Part shown: piece by piece, positions 21,456-31,724 of the stretch
Position numbering within the stretch: position 1 is the first letter of the stretch
How the letters are laid out: each line of letters starts with the position of its first letter
Source of the DNA: Laburnicola sp. R22_1
Lineage: Eukaryota; Ascomycota; Dothideomycetes; Pleosporales; Didymosphaeriaceae
Length of the DNA: 64,000 bases
Reading direction: 5' to 3'
Assembly: GCA_014281115.1 (NCBI GenBank)
Contig: JACONQ010000010.1
Location: 1,302,001-1,366,000 of the forward strand
Translations under genes and position numbers: made by a program
The notes under the pieces: model-generated
What the model saw: only the letters and a program-made list of their open reading frames with translations
What the model was told of the DNA's origin: nothing
Database searches by the model: none

Positions 21456-24400
21456 TCAAAGCGCAGCGAGAGCCATCCTCAAAGCATCCAATGCTCTATC
21501 CCCTACGCCCTCCAAACCCTCCCTGAGCGCCCAGGCAACATCGCTCTGCATGCCCAGCGGAATATAAACACCGCCGTCCTCTTTCTCGACGTCCATGCGC
21601 TCTCCCAGCCGCGAAGTGTGTTCCCACTCGCGCGCCGCGACCTCTGCATTCTCGATAATCTTGCTAGGAATTCCGCACATAGCTGCGCAGTGCATGCCGA
21701 AGCTTCCTTCGGCCACTCCATCCTCCAACTTGTACAGGAAGGTGATAGACTTGGATTCGCCATCCACATGGATACGCATGCGCTTGTTTGCAACCTCGGG
21801 GTGGTAGTCAAACTCCTTTGCCAAGGAGCGGTAGTGAGTAGCAAAGAAGCCGACACAGCCAACGCGGGTGCTGATGTCGTGGAGAACAGCTTGCGCAACA
21901 GCCACGCCGTCATACGAGGAGGTTCCACGACCGAGTTCGTCCAAGATGACCAGTGAGCGTGGCGTAGCCTCGGCGAGGATCTTTTGGGTCTCAGAGAGCT
22001 CGACGAAGAAGGTTGACTGCGAAGCAAAGATGTTGTCGTTGGCACCAAGACGAGACATGATACGATCGACAGGGGTGAGCGTCGCGGATGTACATGGTAG
22101 GTAGCAACCGACTTGTGCCATGATGACCGCAATACACGTCATCCTGAGTATAGTCGATTTGCCAGCGGCGTTGGCGCCGGTGAGAAGATTGATGTTGGCA
22201 GCATCCCCTCCAAGTTTGATGTCGTTAGGGATGAAGTCGTTTACCGTGTGTAACATACACGGATGTCGCAGTTCCTCGAACTCGAGAACCGTACGCTTCT
22301 CCTCAGTGAAAACCGGTCGGGCACGCGGCTCACCGAGCGAAGCCGATGCTTTCGCGAGACTGATGAGGCAGTCAAGCTGGGCGATGGTCTTGACCGCAGC
22401 TAGCCAGGTCGTGTAGTCTTTGTCAAAACGAGTGCAAAAGCGAGTCGCCACCTCTCGAACAATCTGTCCGTGGGTTTCTTGTGCTTCTTGGAGTGAGCGC
22501 ACGAGCTTGCGTAGTTCGGGCGAGTAATAACGGGTGACTTTAGCCGTTGCAGACATCTGGTCCCAGCTGCTAGGAACCTTGACCTTCTTGGGAACTTCGA
22601 GTTGGTATATTTCTTTCCCAAGGTGGTTGTAGCAGATCGATGGACAGCCCAAATCTTTCCGAGCTTTCTTCAACAGCTTGTCCAAGTTTGCCTCGCAGTC
22701 GTTGATCTCTTCCTGGCTATTGTCGAAATCCTCTTCGACGCCTGGCGCAGGAACTAGAGTGCCATCCGACTTGGCGATGTCGCGGTCAAAGGCAGATTTC
22801 CACTCTTCCAAGACACTAGAAAGATCTGGCATCGAAGAGATGAGCTCGCCGATGAGGCCCTCGCCTTCGCTGAACTGCTTCAGCATTGATACAGTGTATT
22901 CGATCTGCTCAAACCCTTCAATCACCTTCAGAAAGTCTTGAGCTTTGCAGCGCTTCGCGTGTACTCGCGAGATTAACCGTTCCAGATCTGGCAGTTTGCC
23001 AAGCGAGGAGGTGAAGCTGTCCGTGAAGGTGGAATCGGCATTCAACGCATCCACAGCGTCAAGCCGAGCGTTGATCTTTTCTGCAACTGCTAATGGGTGG
23101 CAGACCCATTGTTTCAGCAGTCGTTTGCCGAAGGGGGTGATGCACCTATTCAAGATTGCGAAGAGGGTGCCCTCCGCAGAACCATCGAAAGTATTCGCGA
23201 AGACTTCAAGGTTAATCAAGCTTTGGCCGTCAAGAACCAGACTTGTAGCCTTGCGGATCGGGTCGTACCATGCAAAGTTGCATAGAGTGATCAAGTCCCG
23301 TTCAATCTTGAGCGTGCGAAGATACTGTAGCAGGGCGCCGAACGCTGACATGGTCAACTCATGGTCGCGGGCTTCGCGAAGAACGGGAGGCCATGCTTCG
23401 ATATTGTCTTCCATGGCAGATTCGTAATACCCCGACACTTCTATTTCGCGAATAGTTGTGTCGGCTGACCAGAACTCTTTGCCAGGCTTGAGGTAAGTCC
23501 ACAGAGTGGCCGGGCCGGTGTTGTTCTTCAGAATGCGTAGCGCTTTTGCAGAAATGCAGGACTTTTCTATCAGAAGCTCCCTCGGTCGCATTTGCGCAAT
23601 CAGGGTTTCGAATTTGGTCATGTCGATGTCGTCGGTAAATTCGCAGAGCTGGAACTGGGCTGTCGAGGTATCCACGAAAGCAACCCCGAAGGCGGGAAGA
23701 TTGTCGCGGTCAATTTCCTTGATGGCCATGCAATACGTAGACATGTCGTCTGTGAGCATACCGGTGTCCACGAGAGTGCCCGACGTAAGCACGGCCGCCA
23801 GTTCACGTCGGATGACTTTGTCCTCTTTTTTGACTACTGCTGGCTTCTTGCCGCCTCTCTCCCGCATCTCTTTTGCAAGAGCAGATTCCATTTGGTCTAC
23901 CCGCGCTACCTTGTATCCTTTGGCAACGAATTGCGTAGCCCACTGATCTAGCGAGGCCTCGGGAACGCCTACCATGCACATGTTGACACGGTCAGTCAGC
24001 TTCAGGTCAAACAGCTGGTGGCCGAGAATGGCATCCTTCTCGTACAGTTCGTAAAACTTGCCCTTCTTGAAGAAGACGATGGAGTCCCAGAACTTCTTTT
24101 TGATCTCCCAATATTGCTGCTCAAACGCCGAGAAGTCTTTCCATTGGGTGGGTGGAATATACAGGGTCCGGGGATCATATTCTGGATCGTCTGGCGGCCT
24201 CCGATCCGCATCAAGAATATTTGTGAGCCACAAATGCCTCTTCTCGGGCTCAGAACGAGAGGCTTTGACTTTGCCTTTTTTGGCATCTTTCTTGGGAGTT
24301 TGTGTAGCTAGACGAGGATTCAACGGCTCGAGATTATCTGGGTCGTACTTCCATTGTTGCGCAGTAGAGGTCCCAGTCACAACAGCTTTCTCCTCGTCGC

Positions 24401-25213
24401 TCTCGTCGGATTTTATAGCCGCAGGGGGGGAGGATGGCAGTGCTGCCTTCTGGCTCGGTTTAGAAGGCTGTTGTCGCTTGCGTTTGCGTGAAACAAGGGC
24501 GTCTTCTTCGGAATCATCTGGTACGATGAAGTCATCGACGTCTATGCCACAATTAGAATCACTCTGCCTTGCTTGGAATGTTGAACCACTTACCTTCCTC
24601 AACCATGGCTTGCTGAGTGGCGTCATCAAGCCCGAACTCGTCATCCGAGTCATCGTCTACGGCTACCCGTCTTCGCTTTATGGCTCTGCCGTTCCGCGAG
24701 TTGTTGGCAATTGGTCGAAAAACCTCGTCGTCTTCCTCATCGTCGGACTCGGCATAGTTCACAGTCTTTTTGCCCTAAAATCGCGTTAGCATTTGAGAAT
24801 GCACACAATTGGGGCAAGATCACTATACCTTTCTGGAAGGGCTACTAAAAGCAACGCCTGCAACCTCTGACACGACACGGTCAGCTTCGTGTCTATGTTC
24901 ATGTGGATATTGAACACAGACCATTCTCTTTATTTTTTCCCTGGTCGGTCTCTCGCTCTTGCCGAATTGGACTCGAAGGCAGAGCCGGGTCACTGCTCGG
25001 CTGGGGTGTGAGCGATGACTCAAGCTTGGTGAGAGGCGTCTTCGAGAGCCTCGACGCAGGCGTGTTGTTTGTTGGTGTAGCGTCGGATGGGGTAGGAGTC
25101 GGTGAGTTTGTGGGCTTCTTCTGGAAGAAGCCCAAAATGGACTTCTGGTTCTTCGCTGACTGAGAGCCGGAGGGCGGCTGCTTCTTCTTTGAGGGACCTC
25201 GAGGGGTCGACAT
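21456..25213 (-). CDS. MSH6: DNA mismatch repair ATPase MSH6
   Basis: Predicted 1198-residue MutS homologue, the partner of MSH2 in MutS-alpha, which recognises base mismatches and small loops in the nucleus. Exons 25213-24922, 24866-24829, 24774-24594 and 24541-21456 sum to 3597 nt. A PCNA-interacting box, QKSILGFF, sits at residues 23-30. A long acidic/basic linker follows, then the mismatch-binding domain with the FxE-type segment KKGKFYELYEKDA (FYE, which contacts the mismatch), the connector, clamp and lever domains, and the ATPase with Walker A TGANAAGKST and DELGRGTSSYDG. The start is at MSTPRGP; an ATG 12 codons upstream is in frame but its codons look like leader. Small 38-nt exon 2 is supported by a CTGAC branch site. 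Confidence 0.94.
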
Positions 25214-25769
25214 TTCGTTCCCTTCTATACCGCGAACCATGACAGCCACGCAAGGACAAAGCAGGTACGTAGACGAAAAAGAGAGACGAACGCCTCGAAA
25301 AGGATGAGGAAGACGCGAGACGCGAAGAAGCCGCGTTGGATGGGTGGTCTGAGCGCCACTTTAGCAATGACGCGGACGCGCTAAATCGCGTGAGCCGCTC
25401 CTTCCACCGGGGCTTTCGCGTTTACGTGTCACTCAACATGTTTACAACATCCATCACTCACCATGTCTGCAACGTCCATCACTCACTATGCCGGTGAATG
25501 CACCTTCACAGGACGATCAATGCGAGGCTCGTTGCTCGGTCATAACAAACAATCACATGTTTGACTCCGCGATAGTAATGCGCCCTGGACTATCCACGAA
25601 TTCACTCACTTGCAAACTGCGGTATCATACAGCATCAGACCATCAGAAGGGCGAAACGAACAGACCCAAGTGAGAAGAATGGAGACTGTATGGTGTATCC
25701 TGGGTAACCCCGTTTACATGAGCTGTGATTGCGGTCCAAGTTCTATTACATTACTAACCGCATGCTACT
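25214..25769. other. Intergenic, MSH6 promoter
   Basis: About 560 bp upstream of MSH6 and downstream of the broken transporter. No ATG-initiated frame with a motif. No clear regulatory site identified. Confidence 0.5.
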
Positions 25770-26697
25770 TCATAGCACGTGCCGGAACATGATCCCAGCC
25801 CCGTTCTCAATACCCTCGTATCCCACGACATTGTCCGCCTTTTTATTCAGCCTGCGCAACCAGAAACGCAGACACAGAGAGCCCGTGGCGCAAACCAGCA
25901 GTGCTACAGTCAAAACGATGCACCCCATGCGGTAGAGCCTAGACAAAGGGTCAGCACGCCAACTATGCAAAAGTGACCAGATACACTTACGGTGCGCTCC
26001 ACTCAGGGTAGAGGTACGCACTTGCGATGTTTGTCATATTCGAGACGGCGGTCGCAATGGCCAATACAACGGCTCTCTTCGCCTTCGGTCGTGGAATCGT
26101 GCTGGAGATCCAAGAGAGAATAAGCTGGAAGGCGGAGAAGGACCCCACGGCCTGTAGGAACATGGCAAAGTAGCGTGCACCGGTGTTGTACGTGCTCATG
26201 GAGATGATCTGGCCCAGAGCGGAGATGACGCATGCAGTCACGATGTGGAAGCAGTGCTCGCCTGTTCGTCCCGAATGCCAGGAATTGGCGATGGAGAAGA
26301 TGAATGCGAGAAAGTATGGTGGTGCAGTGAGGAGGAGAGTTTCTACACGCGGGAATCCGAGCGTCTTGACGATCGATGGGAAGAAGTAGGTGAAGCTCAT
26401 GGAGACGACGGCCGATGTTTGGACTGGTATTGAACGTCGTCGATCCCGAGCGATGCCTCGAGGCCCCCGAGACGGGCGTTGGCAATGGCATTCCGGTCGA
26501 GGATGTTGAGGAGGAACAGGACGATCAACACAGGCAGTGATCTGAAGTCAATCTTGCGAACGAGCTTTTTCTCCAGGCTGACGAGTTGCTCTGTGGTGTG
26601 GTTTCCGCAGTATCTCAGGGACATCACTGTGGGCTTCGGCGGTGGCTTCAATCTGCTCAAGGGATAACTCCTTCTCAATGGATGGCCTGTCGTTCAT
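25770..26697 (-). pseudogene. MFS transporter (Dal5/allantoate-permease type) with large internal deletion
   Basis: Two ends of a fungal anion:cation symporter family MFS protein are fused with the middle missing. The 5' part has LPVLIVLFLLNILDRNAIAN, the helix 1 signature, ending at DVQYQ. About 26424 the sequence jumps into MSFTYFFPSIVKTLGF, which in this family lies near helix 7-8, so roughly 250 codons are gone, and the two parts are in different frames. A further frame change is needed to link the N-terminal MNDRPSIEKELSLEQIEA with the helix 1 frame. The 3' end, with an intron at 25939-25990, is intact to the stop. It was probably a carboxylate or sugar-acid importer for the neighbouring aldolase and dehydrogenase; it cannot work now. 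Confidence 0.8.
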
Positions 26698-27197
26698 CGT
26701 AGACTCAGGTTCCTGGACAGCGCAAATGAAGAAGGGGGATGCTCAGCAACAGAGAAGACCGCAACCCACGCGTACCGAAAACTCCTACCACGCGTGGGGA
26801 CACAGCTCTTATACTCGTTCATCACACGCACGACACCTTCTGCTAGTACCCCAGACTTGTCGAAATTCGGAGCAGCATTTGCGGGGAAACATTATGCGGA
26901 TAGAGACTGGGGAAGCTCCAACGCCGATCGCACGCGAATTCAGGCGAAGGAGGTGTCTAGCTTCGGCGAACTCGCCGCGAAGCGTGCGAAGCGTGGGGAC
27001 GCTGAGGATACCCCCGCACTACGGATAATAGGCAGATGTGTCGGAAGGGTGACCGGAAGGGTTCCGAGCGGTATGGAGGGGCATTGGCGGACCTCATCAA
27101 AGTTGATTGCCACTGTCGATAACTTTTCAGTGAAAATCGCGCATCCGCCGCCTCTCCATCTTCTTCATTCCCATCGTCCCCTCTCGCATCCATCAAA
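26698..27197. promoter_or_regulatory. Divergent promoter region, transporter remnant / aldolase
   Basis: About 500 bp between divergent starts. Runs of C and T just before 27198 fit a fungal core promoter for the aldolase. No gene seen. Confidence 0.45.
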
Positions 27198-28079
27198 ATG
27201 GCACCCGACCTCTCCCAAAACCGCGCTCTCAAGATCGTCAGCCATGCGGCGAAGAACAAATACGCCGTCCCTGCCATCTGCTGCTACAACATTGAATCCA
27301 TAATAGCGAGCGTCAAAGCTGCCGAAGTGAAGAAGTCGCCCGTGCTCATCCAACTCTTCCCATGGGCGATCCACTTCGCAGGCGGAATCCTCGTGCACGC
27401 CGCAAAGGAAGCCGCAGATAATGCCACAGTCCCCGTCGGTGTACACATGGACCACGCTCAAACTCCCGAGATTGTGAAGAAGGCAGCAGACTTGGGTGGA
27501 TTCGACGGCATCATGGTGGATATGTCGCATTATGAGAAAGAGGAGAACTTCCGCTTGACCAAGGAGTTGGTCAAGTACTGCAACGAGAGGGGAATCATCA
27601 CCGAGGCGGAGCCGGGCAGGATTGACGGCGGTGAGGATGGTGTAGGCGATGTGGCGGAGATGGGACTGGAAGCTATCCTCACGACGCCCGAGCAGGCCGA
27701 AGATTTCGTCTCACTAGGTATCAACTGGCTTGCTCCCGCGTTTGGCAACGTACACGGCAAGTACGGTCCAAAGGGACCACAGCTGGACTACGCGAGGCTC
27801 AAGGGTGTTTATGGAAAGGTTGGGGACAGGGTAGATCTGGTGCTGCATGGTGCGGGGAAAGAGTGGTTCAGCAACAAGGAAATGCTGCAGAGTGTGATTC
27901 AATGTGGCGTTTCCAAGATCAACCTGAACGATGCGATCAACAACGACTTCACAGAGGTCATGGCCGCCAAAGCGTCAAGCGCACCACTGACAACTCTGCT
28001 GGAGGAAGCGACAAATGCGATGCAAAAGTCTGTTGAGAATCACATGGACTGGATGGGGTCAAGTGGGCAAGCGTGGTAG
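27198..28079 (+). CDS. Class II (zinc) ketose-bisphosphate aldolase family protein
   Basis: Intronless 293-residue protein of the class II fructose-bisphosphate/tagatose-bisphosphate aldolase family. VGVHMDHAQ supplies the catalytic Asp85 and zinc ligand His86. AEPGRIDGGEDGV is the conserved loop (usually E-G/P-G-x-I-G-G-x-E). GNVHGKYG and LVLHGAG supply the two other zinc-binding histidines, and INLNDAINNDF is the phosphate-binding C-terminal strand. The housekeeping fungal glycolytic enzyme is about 360 residues and lacks this compact form, so this is more like bacterial GatY/KbaY-type enzymes of minor sugar catabolism. It lies between an MFS remnant and a DenD-like dehydrogenase, suggesting a sugar-acid pathway. 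Substrate not determined. Confidence 0.85.
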   Translation: MAPDLSQNRALKIVSHAAKNKYAVPAICCYNIESIIASVKAAEVKKSPVLIQLFPWAIHFAGGILVHAAKEAADNATVPVGVHMDHAQTPEIVKKAADLGGFDGIMVDMSHYEKEENFRLTKELVKYCNERGIITEAEPGRIDGGEDGVGDVAEMGLEAILTTPEQAEDFVSLGINWLAPAFGNVHGKYGPKGPQLDYARLKGVYGKVGDRVDLVLHGAGKEWFSNKEMLQSVIQCGVSKINLNDAINNDFTEVMAAKASSAPLTTLLEEATNAMQKSVENHMDWMGSSGQAW

Positions 28080-28235
28080 CGATCAACCATGTGTACGATG
28101 GACGTGCGGACGTGCATGATCAGCTACTCCTAGTATGATGGGACGTGGACAAAATTCGTGTAGAATAAGTATTAATGCGATGTGTATACTTCTGCTTGTT
28201 GATTGGGTGAAAATTCGCCTCTGTATAGCAGACAC

Positions 28236-29237
28236 CTACAGCATTCCCTTCACCGTATCAGTCTTTCCACCTCCTTCCCCCTTTCCCAAACTCTCTTTAT
28301 ACTCCTGAACTATCTGATCGAACCCTGTATCTCGGACGAAGCCCAAATCCAACGCTTTCGTATTATCAAATAACGCGGGCCACGAGAAGAGGATCTTCTC
28401 GAGTGTAGGCTCCTCCCTCTCCTCCAGCAAGCTCAGCTTGTCTTCGCCTCCGACCCTCGCGAGCGAGTCCATCATGTCTTGCACCGAGACACCAATTCCT
28501 GGCACGTTTAGACTACGGTCGAAGTTGGGCAGCCGGTCAAAGTTCAGCTCTGTTGCGCAATACACGAGGTTCTGAACGAGAGTGCGTGGAGAGCAGAGCC
28601 AGTGTCTCCACTGTCGATCCTCGATAGGTATGATGCATTTCACACCATTCATTGGCTCGCGAATGATGCCGCTCAAGAAGGAGCTCGCCGCTGCAGAGGG
28701 CTTGCCAGGGCGCACTGAGACGGTAGGAAAGCGTAATGATATTCCGTCGATAAAACCGCGACGCGTGCATTCGCTGATGAGGTACTCGCACATCATTTTC
28801 TCGGCGCCATAGCTGGTCTCGGGGGTCGGCCTCTGATCCTCGGTAACTGGAGGCGTTGCAGAGTTGTTGTATACTGCTTGACTTGAAGCGTAGATGACCT
28901 TGACTCCTGGACATGTTTTCCGGATAGTCTCGAGTAGAGCGCGGGTGGCATCGAAGTTGACTTTCATACCAAGCTCGAAGTCTGCTTCCGAGCCAGAGGA
29001 CATGATGCCGTGGAAGATGTAGGCGACATCAATGTCTTTGGTAACCACTGTGCTCGATTCCGTGCGGAGATCTGCTCTGATTGCCTTCACTCGGTCGGAA
29101 TGTCCGATACTGGATGGTATAGGAGGCTGGAAGATGTCGGTGAGGATGAGCGAGTGCGCGGCGCTCTCATCGTCAAGGAGCCTCTTCGCGACAAGCTGGC
29201 CGATGAAGCCAGCTGCTCCAGTGATGAGGATACGCAT
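28236..29237 (-). CDS. NAD-dependent epimerase/dehydratase family, D-erythronate dehydrogenase (DenD)-like
   Basis: 333-residue extended short-chain dehydrogenase without introns. MRILITGAAGFIGQLVAKRL has the GxxGxxG Rossmann motif, ASSQAVY the active-site Ser region, and SYGAEKMMCEYL the Tyr-x3-Lys pair. The segments ISLRFPTVSVRPGKPS and ASSFLSGIIREPMNG resemble DenD-type enzymes, which oxidise C4 sugar acids such as D-erythronate at C2. I start at MRILITG (29237); a start 25 codons upstream is in frame but precedes the Rossmann strand with unremarkable sequence. Its 3' end converges on the aldolase 156 bp away. DenD identity is by resemblance; another sugar-nucleotide or sugar-acid substrate is possible. 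Confidence 0.82.
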   Translation of the reverse strand: MRILITGAAGFIGQLVAKRLLDDESAAHSLILTDIFQPPIPSSIGHSDRVKAIRADLRTESSTVVTKDIDVAYIFHGIMSSGSEADFELGMKVNFDATRALLETIRKTCPGVKVIYASSQAVYNNSATPPVTEDQRPTPETSYGAEKMMCEYLISECTRRGFIDGISLRFPTVSVRPGKPSAAASSFLSGIIREPMNGVKCIIPIEDRQWRHWLCSPRTLVQNLVYCATELNFDRLPNFDRSLNVPGIGVSVQDMMDSLARVGGEDKLSLLEEREEPTLEKILFSWPALFDNTKALDLGFVRDTGFDQIVQEYKESLGKGEGGGKTDTVKGML

Positions 29238-29607
29238 GCTGTTCGCTAGTGTGTCCGGGGTGTAGAGCCACCTCTTATCAATTGTAAATGCGTCCTGGAT
29301 GTTACTGTTCAAGGCGGGTTTCTGAGTGAAGAAGTGGTAGAGCCCTCTAATGCGGATTCATGCCTTTCTTAGATACCATACTCGGTAGTCAAGACGACAT
29401 TACCTAGGTAGCATGGAGCCGGCGGAACACCGACTATACGTGGCAGAACACCCGACCGGCCATGCGTAGCAGCATTTTCGAGTTTTAGCGTGCACCTCGC
29501 CTTCTCGGATGGAGCTTGGAATTCGCACGATAGGCGTAGGTTGCGATGGGGTAGGTTAGGTCGTGGTCGCAGAGGACAGCGAGACATCGGAGAAGCCGCC
29601 GGTACAG
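29238..29607. other. Intergenic, promoter of DenD-like gene up to the transposon
   Basis: 370 bp from the DenD-like start to the TA flanking element E1. No gene seen. Confidence 0.5.
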
Positions 29608-29609
29608 TA

Positions 29610-31722
29610 CTGTGTCCGTGCACTCAACGCCCGGATTCAGTCAACGCCCCGCTGAACACCACAGCAGCTTAACTAAAATAAGGCTGCAGAGCCACACAAA
29701 ATCGCTATTATTACGAGATTTTGTAGTAGAGTACTATTTTGATGCTTGCGATTCACCTGTGCTACTTATATTTACTTGGAAGCTTAACGTTGCGGCTGTG
29801 CCGCGTGGTCTTGGGTGGAGCTGCTGATGCGGCACCTGAAGCCTCCTAAGTAGTTATAGTATTAACTACGCGTTTCTGACGCTTGTTGCTCTGTATAGAT
29901 GGCTGCGAGGCCTTTCTCTTACCCTTTTGGGTAGATTGTAGAGCTTTTGCATTGTCGCGAGCTTCTCTCTGGCGAGCACGCTCTGCTGCCTTCTTAGCCT
30001 TCTCCTTCTCCTTGGCTACCTTAGCTGCCTCCCTCGCCACACGCTTCTCCTCTGCAATTTTCTCCTTGCATAGCTTAGCTGCCTTCTTTAACTCAGCCTT
30101 CTCAGCTTTTTGAAGCTTCTGCTCCTTCTCCTCTTGTTCCTTTACAGACTGACGTACGCGAGCCTCCCTAACCTTCCTTGGTGACCAGAAAACCGCCCCC
30201 CCATAGTACTCTTGACGTTGTTGCAGATCTAGAGGTTTTCCCTTCTTCTTGTGCTTCTTTTTCGTAGTAAGAGCCTCTCTTAACCCAGCAATCTCATAGT
30301 GAAGTAACTCATTTTGAACTGAGATGTGGTGGAGTGAGCGGCTAAGCTTCTGCGCGTCCTTACTACTCTGATCTTCTACTGCGGATCGTACAAGGCGGTC
30401 TAGTTTACGCCAGTTAGATCCGCTGAGTACTGACGTAGAGCTCTCTCGCGATTCCTGCTCATCTAGGGTAGTGTTGGTGAACCTTTTGAGTATAACCTTT
30501 GGGTTGAATGGTGATATGCCTGTTGCTTCAAAAGACTTAAGTATCGTCTCCTCCTTAAAAGAGCTCGTCCAGGCCTCCCAGAATAGAGGGAAGAAGTCCC
30601 CTTTCTTAATAGGGAGGAGTCCCTGGCTCTGGTGGAGGTGATCTGATAGCTCCTTTGAGTACGCAGTTGATAGAGGCTTAAATAGAACCACATTAAGTGG
30701 CTGAAGCGTGTGGGTTGAATGAGGGGGGAAGATGGCTAGGAGTATCCTGTTACGGTCGCAATAGTCGATAAAATCCATAGTAACGTGAGATCCATGGCCA
30801 TTAAGGATGAGTAACTGGTAAGACTGTCGAGCTTTTGCCTTGGTGTAGCGATCAAACACCTGTTTAAGCCAGGCAAGGCCGATATCGTTGTTTGTCCAGC
30901 CTGAAGGCGACGAGGAAATGTGTACTAAGTGCTCTCCTGCCTTGATATCCTCTACCCAGCTTGATTGTATAGCCTTGTTAGTAGCCTGATAGATAAGGCT
31001 TGGCGGCAAGGCTGATCCATCAGCGCAAACACACGCTAGGAGGGTAATCCATTCACGAGAGCCATCTTGGAGAGATGCTATAACCTCCTTATTCTCCCAC
31101 ATTCGTCTGCTGAACACTCGTTTTGATCGGCTAGTGATACCAATTAAGAAGCCTTTTTCATCCATATTATACGTGTGACGAGGCTCGATGTCATATTTCT
31201 TGATTTTGGCACCCAGGAGATTAAAATACAGGCTGTATTTATCCCCTGAGTCGGCTTGGTGGCGATTGCTGTCCATACCAGCTGCCCATCGAGAGATCAG
31301 ATGGATGTTGTGTCGGTTGATGAAGCGAGTAACCCAGCTCTCGCTCACTGGCTCCTTGGCTATTGTTGACGCGAAATTTCGTATCATCTCTCTTGTGGGT
31401 GGCAAGTGACGCGCTGTAAGCCCTTCAATGTATTGTACAAGCTCCTGCTCTTGTTGGGGACTGAGTTTCCGTCGGTTAAACCCCGCAGTTGCACGCGTCG
31501 TTTGAATCACTTGGTGCCTTCGCGACAGCGTACTTCGATCAACGCCATGCTTGCTAGCGATCTTAGTATAAGAGAAAGATTCTTCTGACCTTAGCGATTC
31601 TATTTCTTTAATTGCAGCCTCAATTGAGCTCATATTGGTGGCGTTATGGCGTGTTGAAATTTGGGGTGGTTTGCGTTCAGCGGGGCGTTGACTGAATCCG
31701 GGCGTTGAGTGCACGGACACAG
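29610..31722 (-). mobile_element. Pogo-like DNA transposon E1 (2113 bp)
   Basis: Flanked by TA at 29608-29609 and 31723-31724, with perfect 48-bp terminal inverted repeats at 29610-29657 and 31675-31722 (outer end CTGTGTCCGTGCACTCAACG). Within each repeat the word TCAACGCCC occurs twice, starting 17 bp apart. The single transposase reads on the minus strand. The TA duplication and DDE_1 transposase place it in the Tc1/mariner superfamily, pogo branch. Its right-hand TA is shared with E2. Confidence 0.93.
29846..31633 (-). CDS. E1 transposase, full reading frame but catalytic residues changed
   Basis: 595 residues starting at MSSIEAAIKEIES (a longer frame runs back into the inverted repeat and is not used). 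Order: Psq-type helix-turn-helix with YTKIASKHGVDRSTLSRRH, a second CENP-B-type DNA-binding domain ending in SWVTRFINRH, then the DDE_1 catalytic core. The first catalytic Asp is present (NMDEKGFLIG). The second and third are Asn: ILNGHGSH (codon 30800-30802) and LQPLNVV (codon 30692-30694), whereas E3, E4 and E5 have Asp in both. The protein should therefore be unable to cut DNA. A TAG at 29846-29848 also removes a 28-codon basic tail present in related copies. It may be expressed but is not expected to transpose. Confidence 0.9.
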   Translation of the reverse strand: MSSIEAAIKEIESLRSEESFSYTKIASKHGVDRSTLSRRHQVIQTTRATAGFNRRKLSPQQEQELVQYIEGLTARHLPPTREMIRNFASTIAKEPVSESWVTRFINRHNIHLISRWAAGMDSNRHQADSGDKYSLYFNLLGAKIKKYDIEPRHTYNMDEKGFLIGITSRSKRVFSRRMWENKEVIASLQDGSREWITLLACVCADGSALPPSLIYQATNKAIQSSWVEDIKAGEHLVHISSSPSGWTNNDIGLAWLKQVFDRYTKAKARQSYQLLILNGHGSHVTMDFIDYCDRNRILLAIFPPHSTHTLQPLNVVLFKPLSTAYSKELSDHLHQSQGLLPIKKGDFFPLFWEAWTSSFKEETILKSFEATGISPFNPKVILKRFTNTTLDEQESRESSTSVLSGSNWRKLDRLVRSAVEDQSSKDAQKLSRSLHHISVQNELLHYEIAGLREALTTKKKHKKKGKPLDLQQRQEYYGGAVFWSPRKVREARVRQSVKEQEEKEQKLQKAEKAELKKAAKLCKEKIAEEKRVAREAAKVAKEKEKAKKAAERARQREARDNAKALQSTQKGKRKASQPSIQSNKRQKRVVNTITT

Positions 31723-31724
31723 TA

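Noticed and set aside
24058..24789. 243-codon plus-strand frame
   Set aside because: It is antisense to MSH6 exons 3 and 4 and crosses an MSH6 intron.
29846..31720. Longer 624-codon start of the E1 transposase inside the inverted repeat
   Set aside because: The extra codons lie within the terminal inverted repeat and are absent from the other elements; the conserved start is at 31633.
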